From: Firm-13 sp964617375
Lineage (GTDB): Bacteria > Bacillota > Clostridia > Saccharofermentanales > Saccharofermentanaceae
Direction: 5' to 3'
Assembly: GCA_964617375.1 (NCBI GenBank)
Contig: CAZTXQ010000003.1
Span: 1-64,000 of the forward strand
DNA: 64,000 bases
The notes under the pieces are model-generated. The model was given only the letters and a program-made list of their open reading frames with translations, was not told the DNA's origin and did not search any database. Positions 8,751 through 17,307 of this stretch are shown piece after piece (the stretch's first letter is position 1; each line of letters opens with the position of its first letter). The position numbers and the translations under genes are program-made.

Positions 8751-8778
8751 CTGACCGGATGTGGATTAAGACGGTCAG
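8751..8778 (-). terminator. Weak hairpin between convergent operons
   Basis: CTGACCG (8751-8757) pairs with CGGTCAG (8772-8778) between the convergent sigma-like and histidine kinase genes and touches the kinase stop codon. There is no T run on either side, so termination here is uncertain. Confidence 0.25.
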
Positions 8779-10265
8779 TTGTAATCTTTCATAACAGAAT
8801 CCGTTTTAACTGTGTTAAGTGTAACCGTAAAAACAGCGCCTTTTATTCCGTCGGGCCGGTTCGCGGCCGTAACGGTTCCTTTGTGCTCAAGAATAATCGC
8901 TTTAACCAGAGCCAGACCGATGCCGTGTTTCCCATTTTCGCCCAGACTGAACCGGTCAAATACATGGGGAAGAAGCTCTTCGGATATTCCTGTTCCGTCA
9001 TCTGTGATCATAACGGATACCTGACCGGATTCCGATACGGTACGGATCGTTATATCCACATTGCTGGCCGCATAACGAAGTCCGTTTGAGAGGATGTTTT
9101 CGAAAGCGCGGAAAAGATCGTTCTCATTGCCAAGTACATGAATGTCTTCATCCGGACCGCGGACGGATATGTTTTTTTGAGCATGAAGAGCCGAACCGCG
9201 CATCTTTTCGACAACGGATTCCATAAGCTCCTTAAAATCGAATATCTGCTTCTGGATATTTTGCCCCCCGGTCGAAGCCGTATCCATTCGGGAGATCGTG
9301 AGCAGGTTCTCAACCATGCCGGTAAGGCGCTGTGACTCGGAAATAATGATATCGGCAGCGGCTTTTTCATCATCAAAAACACTGTACCGGATTCCTTCGG
9401 CGTATCCTTGTATGGACATCAACGGTGTCCTTAATTCATGGGACGCGTTTTGAAAGAATGTTTTTTGTTCCTTATCCGCCTGATCAAGCTTGTCTGCCAT
9501 AATATTCATATCGGTTGCCAGCGTATCGAGTTCCCTGTCGAAGAAATTGAAATTCTCGCGACGGAACACACCCGAACCGATTTTGCTTGCGAAAGCCGTC
9601 AGCATGCGTGTCGATTTAATAATGCTGTTGGATACGAGAAGAGAAGTCATAAGCGACAAAAAGAGTGCGACAAACATGATAAACAAAAGGATAATATTGA
9701 CGCGTTCGGAAAATTGGATAATCGGAGAAGCATCGTAATAAAGGATCAGATACTTCGGAGAACTTGGGGTGAATGAATTCACTACATTTACGGTAATCGG
9801 TATCGAAGAGATGTAGAGGATCGTCTTATCGCTGATTCGTATGACTCTTACGGACGAATCGGCGAGGCTTAAGTCCTTGTCGCGGAGTTCTTCCGCTATG
9901 GACTTTACAGTTGCAATTTCACGCATGGATCCGGAAGCCGACGGGTATTCGATTCCGTATCGGTCGCTCAGGAGAGCCGCGAACACCTCTGAATTATTGG
10001 TAAGCGGCCGGATTATCTTTCTGACGATCAGATCGGATGCACTCTCGTCGGCATGCTGAATAGCAGGCCCGTTTGAGTCTCCGCCGTCAGCGGCAAGCTG
10101 CTGGGCCGATTTGATAGACTGCATGATTTTGTTTTTCGCATCATTCTGGATATAGCTTTGAACGATGATATTGAATGCGCCGATGATCAATGTAAAAGAG
10201 AGAAGAAATACAATGAAAAAAGCGAGAAAAATGTGGATTCGCAGGCTGATCTTTTTCGGCTTCAT
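8775..10265 (-). CDS. Sensor histidine kinase
   Basis: A 496-residue membrane histidine kinase. Helix 1 (residues ~12-34) and helix 2 (~188-212) flank an outside sensor domain of about 150 residues; a HAMP-like linker follows. The HisKA box reads NASHELRTPLMSIQGYAEGI, with the phosphorylated His near residue 270, and the ATP-binding domain has an N box (ENILSNGLRYA), DDGTGI and the G2 region GKHGIGLALV. Its ATG lies one base after the stop of the response regulator, so the two are translated together. It ends convergent with the three-gene membrane operon. The stimulus is unknown; cell-envelope stress would be in keeping with the neighbours but is a guess. Confidence 0.95.
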   Translation of the reverse strand: MKPKKISLRIHIFLAFFIVFLLSFTLIIGAFNIIVQSYIQNDAKNKIMQSIKSAQQLAADGGDSNGPAIQHADESASDLIVRKIIRPLTNNSEVFAALLSDRYGIEYPSASGSMREIATVKSIAEELRDKDLSLADSSVRVIRISDKTILYISSIPITVNVVNSFTPSSPKYLILYYDASPIIQFSERVNIILLFIMFVALFLSLMTSLLVSNSIIKSTRMLTAFASKIGSGVFRRENFNFFDRELDTLATDMNIMADKLDQADKEQKTFFQNASHELRTPLMSIQGYAEGIRYSVFDDEKAAADIIISESQRLTGMVENLLTISRMDTASTGGQNIQKQIFDFKELMESVVEKMRGSALHAQKNISVRGPDEDIHVLGNENDLFRAFENILSNGLRYAASNVDITIRTVSESGQVSVMITDDGTGISEELLPHVFDRFSLGENGKHGIGLALVKAIILEHKGTVTAANRPDGIKGAVFTVTLNTVKTDSVMKDYN

Positions 10266-10266
10266 A

Positions 10267-11007
10267 TTATGTCTCCGGCTTACTGTCTTCGTCTTCTTGT
10301 GCGGTATCTGAATCCCGGTCGGAAAGTGAGGTTAATCGGAATCCGTAACCCCAAACTGTTTTGATGACGACATGTGATTTGGCAAGCTTTTTGCGGAGTC
10401 GTTTCACCGTATCGTCAGCTACTCTCGTCTCTACTTCCGTCTCATATCCCCAGATACGGTCGAGGAGCTCGGCTCTGGATACCGCACGATCCTGATTTAT
10501 GATGAGATAGGTGAGAAGCGAGAACTCGTTCGGGGTCAGTTGAAGATCTTCCGAACCCGCCGTAGCCGTCTTAGTCTTTGTCATAATGGAAATATCCTCA
10601 AAATGAAGACTCTCGTCAATATGATCCGCTTTCCGGCTGTCGGCTTCGGCTCTCCTGAATATCGCTTTTACCTTCATAACAAGCTTAATCGGACTGAAAG
10701 GCTTGGTGAAGTAATCATCGCTTCCAAGCGATAAACCGGAGATGTAGTCGGCATCGCTGTCTCTGGCGGTAAGCATAATGATCGGTACGTTGCTTATCTT
10801 TCTTATGTCACTGCAGATAAAGAAGCCGTCCCGTCCCGGCATCATAACATCAAGAATTACAAGGTCAGAAGGATTTGTGGAAAAATAGCGAAGGAGAGAT
10901 TCTCCGTCGGGAAAAGCGGTTACATCATAACCCTCGCGCTCAAGAAAAGTCAGCACCAGATTGCGGATATTGGATTCATCATCGGCTATGTAGATTGTCT
11001 TTTTCAT
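10267..11007 (-). CDS. OmpR/PhoB-family response regulator
   Basis: A 246-residue response regulator, first gene of the two-component operon. The receiver domain (residues ~3-115) has the acidic pair D9/D10, the phosphorylated D53 in VILDVMMPGRDG, the conserved Thr in MLTARDSD and Lys in FTKPF. A winged-helix DNA-binding domain fills residues ~140-230 (LTPNEFSLL and a closing VWGYGFRL). I chose the ATG at 11007 because a strong GGAGGGGG lies just upstream and the protein then begins MKKTIYIADDE; an in-frame start 45 bases earlier adds residues unlike the family. Confidence 0.95.
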   Translation of the reverse strand: MKKTIYIADDESNIRNLVLTFLEREGYDVTAFPDGESLLRYFSTNPSDLVILDVMMPGRDGFFICSDIRKISNVPIIMLTARDSDADYISGLSLGSDDYFTKPFSPIKLVMKVKAIFRRAEADSRKADHIDESLHFEDISIMTKTKTATAGSEDLQLTPNEFSLLTYLIINQDRAVSRAELLDRIWGYETEVETRVADDTVKRLRKKLAKSHVVIKTVWGYGFRLTSLSDRDSDTAQEDEDSKPET

Positions 11008-11573
11008 AATCCCCCTCCGGAGTCTTAAGGTGTAATCAGAAACTATATACATATGCTAAAGGACCGTGTGTGCCGTTTTGCGTGAAAAATGTGTGAATGC
11101 TTGTGTAAAGAAACTGAAATCCAAACGCCCGCCGAAGAAATGCATGACGGATTTGATATACATCCATTATACGTCAGATTTGTTTTTTATTTCATGGATA
11201 ACAGGATGAGAAGGCTTAAGAAAATTCACCCTGTTCATTTTCCTAAGCATGTAGTATTATAACTCTTGCTTAATATTATAATTACTATGCTTAGCAAATA
11301 TTTCGTTGCCATTTGTCGGTTATGCGCTTATTTATACACGAAAAGGTAATATGTGGCCGTATATATCCGTACAAATTGAGAATATCCGACAAAATAATCC
11401 GGGTGTATAATCTCAGCAATAAGCGGTTTGCCCTCATATACACTTTGGGAAAGTCACAAATTTTGAACGAAAAATTGAAAAAAATGAAATCATGTATAAT
11501 CAGATAAGAAGTGCTTTACCCAAGTCCTGCCGGTGCAGTCCGGCACAGTCTAAGCAAATGATGATAAGGAGGC
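11008..11573. other. 566-bp AT-rich intergenic region between divergent genes
   Basis: This is the only gene-free stretch above 300 bases. It lies between the response regulator (minus) and the first LCP gene (plus) and must hold both promoters. I see TATAAT-like -10 boxes at 11406-11411 and 11495-11500 (both preceded by TG), neither with a good -35 at the right distance, and a near-palindrome at 11243-11294. A 64-codon open frame at 11313-11507 lacks a ribosome binding site and I do not believe it. Confidence 0.6.
11243..11294. promoter_or_regulatory. Large near-palindrome, possible operator or hairpin
   Basis: CTAAGCAT (11243-11250) is matched by ATGCTTAG (11287-11294), and inside it TATTATAA (11255-11262) faces TTATAATT (11276-11283), leaving a 13-base centre. 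No T run follows the hairpin, so a terminator is unlikely; it could be a binding site for a dimeric regulator or a 5' leader hairpin. Confidence 0.45.
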
Positions 11574-12959
11574 ATGTTCGTTGCCGAAAGAACCGGTTAT
11601 GAGCAGAGAATGACAATGAAACAAAAGAATACAGGCAGCCATCAGCCCGGATTTAGCCAGTATGATCCATATAGACAATCCAATAGCACCGCAAGACCGC
11701 CGATGAACAGACAGCAGATTCGGGGGACCGGTTCTCAACCCGTACGCTCCCGTGCCCAAAGCACTTCGGGTAATTCGAGTGTTACCATGCGTCCGATAAA
11801 CGGCGGAAACCGCCGGAGAAAAGGTAAAGGCGGCAGATCAGGGCTTAAGAAAGGCTTGATTATCGCGGGAGCGATCCTTTCTGTTGTTATCATTGCACTC
11901 GTTATAGGCGCCATATGGGCGAAGGATCATCTCCTCGATCAGATCAACTATGAGACGGGTAATCAGACGATGATTGACGAAGACGGCTCCGTTGTTTCCA
12001 TAAGCGATCTTGCCACGGAGACGACCATTTATTCTCCGCCGGAAGAAGAAGGAATTGAGAACATTCTTCTGATCGGAATTGACAGCCGTTCCAAGAGTTA
12101 CTCCAAAGACGGCACCGGAAATCTCGCCGATATTATCATGATTCTTACGGTTAACAAGAACGACAACACGATGAAACTCACATCTATTCAGCGTGATTGC
12201 TATGCCTATATACCCGGATATTCAGATCCCAAGAAAATCAACGCGGCGATGTCTTACGGAGGACCGGAGCTGTTGAAGCTCGTTATTCAGAATTCGCTGA
12301 GACTTGATATTAACCAGTATGCTTATGTTGATATCGGCCATATGGAGAAGATTGTCGATGCAGTCGGAGGGGTAACGGTCAATGTATCGGAATCAGAGAG
12401 AACGGCCGCATACGGTCTTAATGATCTGGTCAAGGTACAGAATTTGAATGTCGGAGATCCGGAAGGGTCGCATATGCTCGATGAGAGCGGACTTGTAACT
12501 CTTGACGGAAGGCAGGCCGTTTCGTATGCGCGTATCCGTCATGTCGGGAACGGTGATTATGAACGTTCCGAGCGGCAGGTTGAAGTACTTACGAGCTTGA
12601 TGAAAAGTTATATGGAACTTGATCTGACGAAGAAGGTTGATGTCTTAGGAGAGGTACTATCTCTGATTTCTACCAATATGACGAAGTCGGAGATCGAAGA
12701 CTACGTCTACAATTTCCTTCCGAAACTTACATCTACCAAGCTTGAATACATGTCGGTACCGGTAGCCGGTTATTCCAACGAAGGCATGTATGGCACCGAA
12801 TGGAGTATAAGACCCAATTGGAACGGTATGGTTCCGCTCATCCAGCAGTATATATTCGGGAAAACATTCCCGTATGATAAAGTGGATGCGATACCGGAAG
12901 CTCCTGTCGCCACTCCGACACCGGTGCCTGCGGGCGACGAAACCAAATCCGGCAGTTAA
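11574..12959 (+). CDS. LytR-CpsA-Psr (LCP) family wall polymer ligase
   Basis: A 461-residue LCP protein, expected to attach teichoic-acid-like or capsular polymers from their undecaprenyl lipid carrier to peptidoglycan. About 95 disordered, basic cytoplasmic residues precede one helix (LIIAGAILSVVIIALVIGAIW). The LCP domain starts at NILLIGIDSRSK and keeps the key Asp/Arg residues: DIIMILTVN, SIQRDCYAYIPG and the C-terminal DGRQAVSYARIRH followed by ERSERQ. The start is unsure: AAGGAGG at 11566-11572 is only one base from the ATG at 11574, while ATGs at 11610 and 11616 lack a good site. Second LCP gene of the window is at 55.4 kb. Confidence 0.9.
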   Translation: MFVAERTGYEQRMTMKQKNTGSHQPGFSQYDPYRQSNSTARPPMNRQQIRGTGSQPVRSRAQSTSGNSSVTMRPINGGNRRRKGKGGRSGLKKGLIIAGAILSVVIIALVIGAIWAKDHLLDQINYETGNQTMIDEDGSVVSISDLATETTIYSPPEEEGIENILLIGIDSRSKSYSKDGTGNLADIIMILTVNKNDNTMKLTSIQRDCYAYIPGYSDPKKINAAMSYGGPELLKLVIQNSLRLDINQYAYVDIGHMEKIVDAVGGVTVNVSESERTAAYGLNDLVKVQNLNVGDPEGSHMLDESGLVTLDGRQAVSYARIRHVGNGDYERSERQVEVLTSLMKSYMELDLTKKVDVLGEVLSLISTNMTKSEIEDYVYNFLPKLTSTKLEYMSVPVAGYSNEGMYGTEWSIRPNWNGMVPLIQQYIFGKTFPYDKVDAIPEAPVATPTPVPAGDETKSGS

Positions 12960-13010
12960 GCGGCTTTTCGAGCAAAATGAAAAAAATCTGACTATTTTTG
13001 ACATTCACGC

Positions 13011-13039
13011 TTGACACGCGAAAAAAAGTATCCTATATT
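13011..13039 (+). promoter_or_regulatory. SigA-type promoter of groESL
   Basis: TTGACA at 13011-13016, a 17-base spacer and TATATT at 13034-13039. Transcription should start near 13046, just before the CIRCE operator. Confidence 0.9.
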
Positions 13040-13049
13040 ATCAATTGAA

Positions 13050-13076
13050 TTAGCACTCTGCTGATGCGAGTGCTAA
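13050..13076 (+). promoter_or_regulatory. CIRCE operator (HrcA binding site)
   Basis: TTAGCACTC, nine bases, then GAGTGCTAA: an exact copy of the consensus CIRCE inverted repeat, sitting at the expected transcription start of groESL. HrcA repression relieved by heat or misfolded protein is the known mechanism. No second copy is seen before htpG. Confidence 0.97.
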
Positions 13077-13113
13077 TTCTATGATTAACGGTATGACAAA
13101 GGGAGGTTTTATT

Positions 13114-13398
13114 ATGATAATCAAACCACTAAGCGACAGAGTAGTTATCAAAATGGTAGAAGCGGTTGAAACGACCAAGAGCGGTATTGTACTGGCCGGC
13201 ACTGCGAAAGAGAAGCCGCAGGTTGCAGAAATTGTTGCAGTCGGTCCCGGCGGTGTCGTAGACGGTAAAGAGATCGTTATGCAGGTTTCCGTAGGGGACC
13301 GCGTTCTGATCAGCAAGTATGCAGGTACGGAAGTGAAGATCGACAACGTAGATTATACGATTCTCCGTCAGAGTGAAATTCTGGCAATTGTTGAGTGA
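13114..13398 (+). CDS. groES: Co-chaperonin GroES
   Basis: A 94-residue GroES (Cpn10), the lid of the GroEL folding chamber in the cytoplasm. It begins MIIKPLSDRVVIK, carries the mobile loop region around ETTKSGIVLAG and the closing EVKIDNVDYTILRQSEILAIVE. The ATG at 13114 follows GGGAGG at 13101-13106; an in-frame ATG at 13081 lies right beside the CIRCE element in the leader and is not used by the family. Transcribed with groEL from the CIRCE promoter. Confidence 0.98.
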   Translation: MIIKPLSDRVVIKMVEAVETTKSGIVLAGTAKEKPQVAEIVAVGPGGVVDGKEIVMQVSVGDRVLISKYAGTEVKIDNVDYTILRQSEILAIVE

Positions 13399-13447
13399 TT
13401 GGCTCTGACCTGAACGATAAGATCAAATAATACGGAGGTAAACATAT

Positions 13448-15064
13448 ATGGCTAAAGAATTAAAATACTCCGAAGACGCTCGCCGTTCTTTGGAAATCGG
13501 TGTAAATAAAGTTGCGGATACCGTGCGCATCACGCTCGGACCGAAGGGAAGAAATGTTGTTCTTGACAAGAAGTACGGCGCTCCGCTGATTACAAATGAC
13601 GGTGTTACAATCGCCAAGGAAATTGAGCTTGAAGACCGTTTCGAGAATGCGGGTGCCCAGCTTGTCAAGGAAGTTGCTTCCAAGACAAATGACGTTGCCG
13701 GTGACGGAACGACGACGGCGACTCTCCTGGCACAGGCCATCATTCGTGAAGGAATGAAGAACCTTGCCGCAGGCGCCAACCCGATCATTTTGAGAAAAGG
13801 AATCAATCTTGCCGTAAATGCGGCGCTCGAAGGCATCGCACGTGAATCCAAGCCGGTTAACGGTTCCAAGGATATCGCCCGTGTTGCAGCCATTTCCGCC
13901 GGCGATGAGTATGTCGGACAGCTGATTTCTCAGGCGATGGATATGGTAAGTTCCGACGGCGTTATTACGGTCGAAGAATCCAAGACCATGGGTACCGAGC
14001 TCGAAGTCGTAGAAGGCATGCAGTTCGACCGCGGTTATATTTCTTCCTATATGTGCACGGATATGGATAAGATGGAAGCGGTTCTTGATGATCCGTACAT
14101 CCTTATCACGGATAAGAAGATTTCCAACATTCAGGATCTCCTGCCGATTCTCGAGCAGGTCTTGAAGCAGGGCAAGAAGCTTCTGATCATTGCCGAAGAT
14201 ATCGAGGGCGAAGCCCTTACAACACTGATTCTCAATAAACTGCGCGGAACCCTTTCCGTCGTTGCCGTTAAGGCTCCCGGTTTTGGCGACAGAAGAAAGG
14301 CGATGCTTCAGGATATCGCCATTCTTACCGGCGCACAGGTCATTACCGATGATCTCGGTCTTGAACTCAAGGATGCGACGATTGATCATCTCGGATCTGC
14401 CCATCAGGTTAAGGTTCAGAAGGAACTGACCGTAATCGTGGACGGTGCCGGTGACGAGGCGGAAATCAAGTCGCGTGTTTCTCAGATCCGCACACAGGTT
14501 GAAGAGACCACTTCGGATTTTGACAAGGAGAAGCTTCAGGAGCGTCTTGCCAAGCTTTCCGGCGGCGTTGCCGTTATCAAAGTCGGAGCCGCAACCGAGA
14601 CCGAAATGAAGGAAAAGAAGCTCCGCATCGAAGATGCACTGGCCGCAACCCGCGCCGCTGTTGAAGAGGGTATTGTTCCCGGCGGCGGAACGGCATACAT
14701 CAATGTTCTTCCCGACGTAAATGCGCTGATGGAAGGCCAGTCCGGTGATGTTCTGACCGGTATCCGCATCGTTGCCAAGGCACTTGAGGAGCCTGTACGG
14801 CAGATCGCAACCAACGCCGGACTTGACGGCAGTGTTATCTGCGAGAATGTCAAGAAGGGCCCGGCCGGATACGGTTTCGACGCACTGAACGAAACATACG
14901 TAGATATGGTTGAAGCCGGAATCGTAGATCCTACAAAGGTAACACGTTCTGCCTTGCAGAATGCGGCTTCGGTTTCCGCGACGCTCCTTACAACAGAAGC
15001 TGTCGTCTGTGATATTCCGCAGCCGGAGCCTCCGATGTCGAATCCCGGTGCTGGAATGTATTAA
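13448..15064 (+). CDS. groEL: Chaperonin GroEL
   Basis: A 538-residue Cpn60 subunit that forms the double-ring ATP-driven folding chamber. Hallmarks include the ATP site TLGPKGRNVVLDK, the catalytic stretch VAGDGTTTATLLAQ, the apical domain segment LIIAEDIEGEALTTL and EEGIVPGGGTAYIN near the C-terminus. The tail ends EPPMSNPGAGMY, so the usual Gly-Gly-Met repeat is nearly absent. It follows groES by 49 bases with GGAGG before the ATG and ends at a strong terminator. Confidence 0.98.
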   Translation: MAKELKYSEDARRSLEIGVNKVADTVRITLGPKGRNVVLDKKYGAPLITNDGVTIAKEIELEDRFENAGAQLVKEVASKTNDVAGDGTTTATLLAQAIIREGMKNLAAGANPIILRKGINLAVNAALEGIARESKPVNGSKDIARVAAISAGDEYVGQLISQAMDMVSSDGVITVEESKTMGTELEVVEGMQFDRGYISSYMCTDMDKMEAVLDDPYILITDKKISNIQDLLPILEQVLKQGKKLLIIAEDIEGEALTTLILNKLRGTLSVVAVKAPGFGDRRKAMLQDIAILTGAQVITDDLGLELKDATIDHLGSAHQVKVQKELTVIVDGAGDEAEIKSRVSQIRTQVEETTSDFDKEKLQERLAKLSGGVAVIKVGAATETEMKEKKLRIEDALAATRAAVEEGIVPGGGTAYINVLPDVNALMEGQSGDVLTGIRIVAKALEEPVRQIATNAGLDGSVICENVKKGPAGYGFDALNETYVDMVEAGIVDPTKVTRSALQNAASVSATLLTTEAVVCDIPQPEPPMSNPGAGMY

Positions 15065-15089
15065 TTGAGAATTCGTTCTCTATAATGGA

Positions 15090-15136
15090 TGGGGTTGTCT
15101 CTTCAACGCTGCGTTGAGAGACACCCCCATTTTTTT
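15090..15136 (+). terminator. Terminator of groESL
   Basis: A long hairpin pairs GGGGTTGTCTCTTCAACG (from 15091) with CGTTGAGAGACACCCC (to 15127) with small bulges, then seven T (15130-15136). Confidence 0.9.
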
Positions 15137-15253
15137 GTAAATTATCAATAAAGAGATTCACTTGTTTTGTATTTAACAAATTTCGTTCCCCTTTTTTTAT
15201 GTAAATACGTTATGATGAACAAAAGAAATATAGATGTTCGGGAGATTAATTAT

Positions 15254-15784
15254 ATGCAGCAGGGTATGTTTGTTGAGAAATTAGTGAAACGCAAGAAGAG
15301 AGGCGCCGAGAAACTTCTTTCTTTTATGATTGTATTATCGGCCATTTTTCTGATTCTTATCTGTCTGATCCTTCCTATACTCCTGAATATATCCCTCTTG
15401 CTGTCGATTTCGGCATTTGCGGTATTTGGAATCGGTTATCTGGCATATCGGCTGATAACCGGCCTCAATCAGGAATTTGAATACAGCATTGTGAACGATG
15501 AACTGGTGGTTGACCGCATTATCGCGCAGCGTAAACGCAAGAATGTATTTACAGGCTCGATAAGAGATTTTAAACTCGCCGCTCCGGTAACCAATTCCGA
15601 GTTTTCGGGTTACTGCAATAGAAATATCGCACAGTTTGATTTCAGATCAGGCGAGGAGGGGACTTCAGACTGGTTCATCGTTACCACGGTAAAGGGCGTG
15701 GAGACACTCGTGGTCCTGGAACCCGATGATCGCTTTATCGCGACATTCCGGAAATACAATCCGAGAAGTATTCGTATGTCCTGA
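15254..15784 (+). CDS. Small membrane protein, DUF6106-like
   Basis: A 176-residue protein with a short basic N-terminus (KLVKRKKRGAEK), two close helices (residues ~22-68) and a soluble C-terminal domain of about 105 residues rich in beta strands, probably cytoplasmic. The layout resembles the uncharacterised DUF6106 family of clostridia, from memory. I chose the ATG at 15254 because CGGGAG is placed 9 bases upstream; longer in-frame starts add residues with no ribosome binding site. No function can be given. Confidence 0.75.
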   Translation: MQQGMFVEKLVKRKKRGAEKLLSFMIVLSAIFLILICLILPILLNISLLLSISAFAVFGIGYLAYRLITGLNQEFEYSIVNDELVVDRIIAQRKRKNVFTGSIRDFKLAAPVTNSEFSGYCNRNIAQFDFRSGEEGTSDWFIVTTVKGVETLVVLEPDDRFIATFRKYNPRSIRMS

Positions 15785-15847
15785 TCTTCTTTCATCATCT
15801 ATACCGGATATAAGGGATCTTATAACTTTTCATAGGAGGGCAGAGAA

Positions 15848-17224
15848 GTGAGTAAGGAAAACAGCAGTGAATCGGCCGTTAAACCTGTCATGTCAAAAAA
15901 CAATCCGGGTAGAGACATTAGAAAGAATAAGCGCTTCACGAAACCGGAATTGAGCTGGATGTTCTATGACTGGGCAAATTCCGTCTATGCGACTACGATT
16001 ATGGCGGCGATTTTCCCCGCATATTTTACAGCCGTATGCAAGGCTGCCGGATATGAAGGTTCTGTATGGTGGGGGTACGGTTCTTCGATCGCCACACTGG
16101 TTGTTGCTTTGCTGGCTCCTTTTCTGGGGGCGATCGGCGACTATAAGGGAATGAAGAAGAAACTTCTGACCACATTCATGATTATCGGTGTTGTCTTCAC
16201 ACTGATGATGGCGATCTTCGATAACTGGCAGATGATGCTGGTCGGATATGTTTTGTCCTATATCGGATTTACGGGCGGCAATCTCTTTTATGATTCTTTT
16301 CTTACCGATGTCACGACAGAAGAGCGGATGGATAAGGTATCGGCGGCCGGATATGCGATGGGCTATATCGGCGGAAGTACGATTCCGTTTTTGATTTCGA
16401 TCGTCATCATCATGACTTTGGGAAAGACAAACATGCCTCTCGCCATAAAGATTGCCGTTGTTCTAACCTCCGTTTGGTGGTCGGCTTTTAGTCTTCCGAT
16501 TCTTCTTAATGTTCACCAGACGCACTATATCGAAGTTCCAAAGACGCGGTTTATTCGCCAGACGCTCTCGAGTGTTCTTAATACGGCAAAAGAGATTTTC
16601 AAGAACAAGGGAATTCTCGTTTTCGTGCTGGCGTATTTCTTCTACATCGACGGGGTAAACACGGTTATTCATATGGCGACCGCTTACGGCGGAACTCTCG
16701 GCCTCGATACCACCGGAATGATTCTGGCACTTCTTGTCACACAGCTTGTAGCCGTTCCGTGCTCCATGCTTTTCAGCAAACTGGCCGGCAAATTCGGCGC
16801 GATGAAGATGATTCTTTTCGCGGTTTGCATGTACACGTTTATCTGTGTTGTCGGCTATTATATGGGCTACTCAATCGAGTCTGCCCCGGCAGATCCGCTC
16901 CTGCATGCGGAAGCCGTTTCCAGAGCCCAGACTCTGTTCTGGATTATGGCGGGTCTCGTAGGAACGGTACAGGGCGGCATTCAGGCGCTATCGCGTTCTT
17001 ATTACGGAAAACTCATCCCTCCGGAGAGATCAAACGAGTTTTTCGGATTCTTTGATATATTCGGAAAATTTGCAGCGGTAATCGGACCGTCTCTCTACGC
17101 GCTGATCACATCCGTAACGGGCAGTGCGGCCAAGGGAATCGTCAGTGTATCGGTTCTTTTTATCATCGCTTTCGTTATTCTTGTAGCGGGTCGGAAATAT
17201 CTCAAGACAGCTGAGAAGGTCTGA
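15848..17224 (+). CDS. UMF1-family MFS transporter (Atg22-like)
   Basis: A 458-residue MFS permease of the UMF1 type, related to the yeast vacuolar amino acid effluxer Atg22. About 40 basic N-terminal residues precede the signature FYDWANSVYATTIMAAIFPAYF, and twelve helices follow; the loop GDYKGMKKK after helix 2 is the MFS motif A position. The C-terminal half has GGIQALSRSYYGKLIPPER, also typical of UMF1 proteins. Substrate is not known; amino acid or small solute export is the family-level idea. The start is GTG, with AGGAGGG 7 bases upstream (15834-15840). Confidence 0.88.
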   Translation: MSKENSSESAVKPVMSKNNPGRDIRKNKRFTKPELSWMFYDWANSVYATTIMAAIFPAYFTAVCKAAGYEGSVWWGYGSSIATLVVALLAPFLGAIGDYKGMKKKLLTTFMIIGVVFTLMMAIFDNWQMMLVGYVLSYIGFTGGNLFYDSFLTDVTTEERMDKVSAAGYAMGYIGGSTIPFLISIVIIMTLGKTNMPLAIKIAVVLTSVWWSAFSLPILLNVHQTHYIEVPKTRFIRQTLSSVLNTAKEIFKNKGILVFVLAYFFYIDGVNTVIHMATAYGGTLGLDTTGMILALLVTQLVAVPCSMLFSKLAGKFGAMKMILFAVCMYTFICVVGYYMGYSIESAPADPLLHAEAVSRAQTLFWIMAGLVGTVQGGIQALSRSYYGKLIPPERSNEFFGFFDIFGKFAAVIGPSLYALITSVTGSAAKGIVSVSVLFIIAFVILVAGRKYLKTAEKV

Positions 17225-17307
17225 TCGGATACAAGAGCGGGCATATCATCGCTAATTGTAATGTGGTATCATTCATGTAGCTTATACATGAAAGGACCAG
17301 TCAGATA

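Noticed and set aside
11313..11507. 64-codon plus-strand frame in the long intergenic region
   Set aside because: No ribosome binding site, AT-rich, no hydrophobic or family pattern; likely chance.
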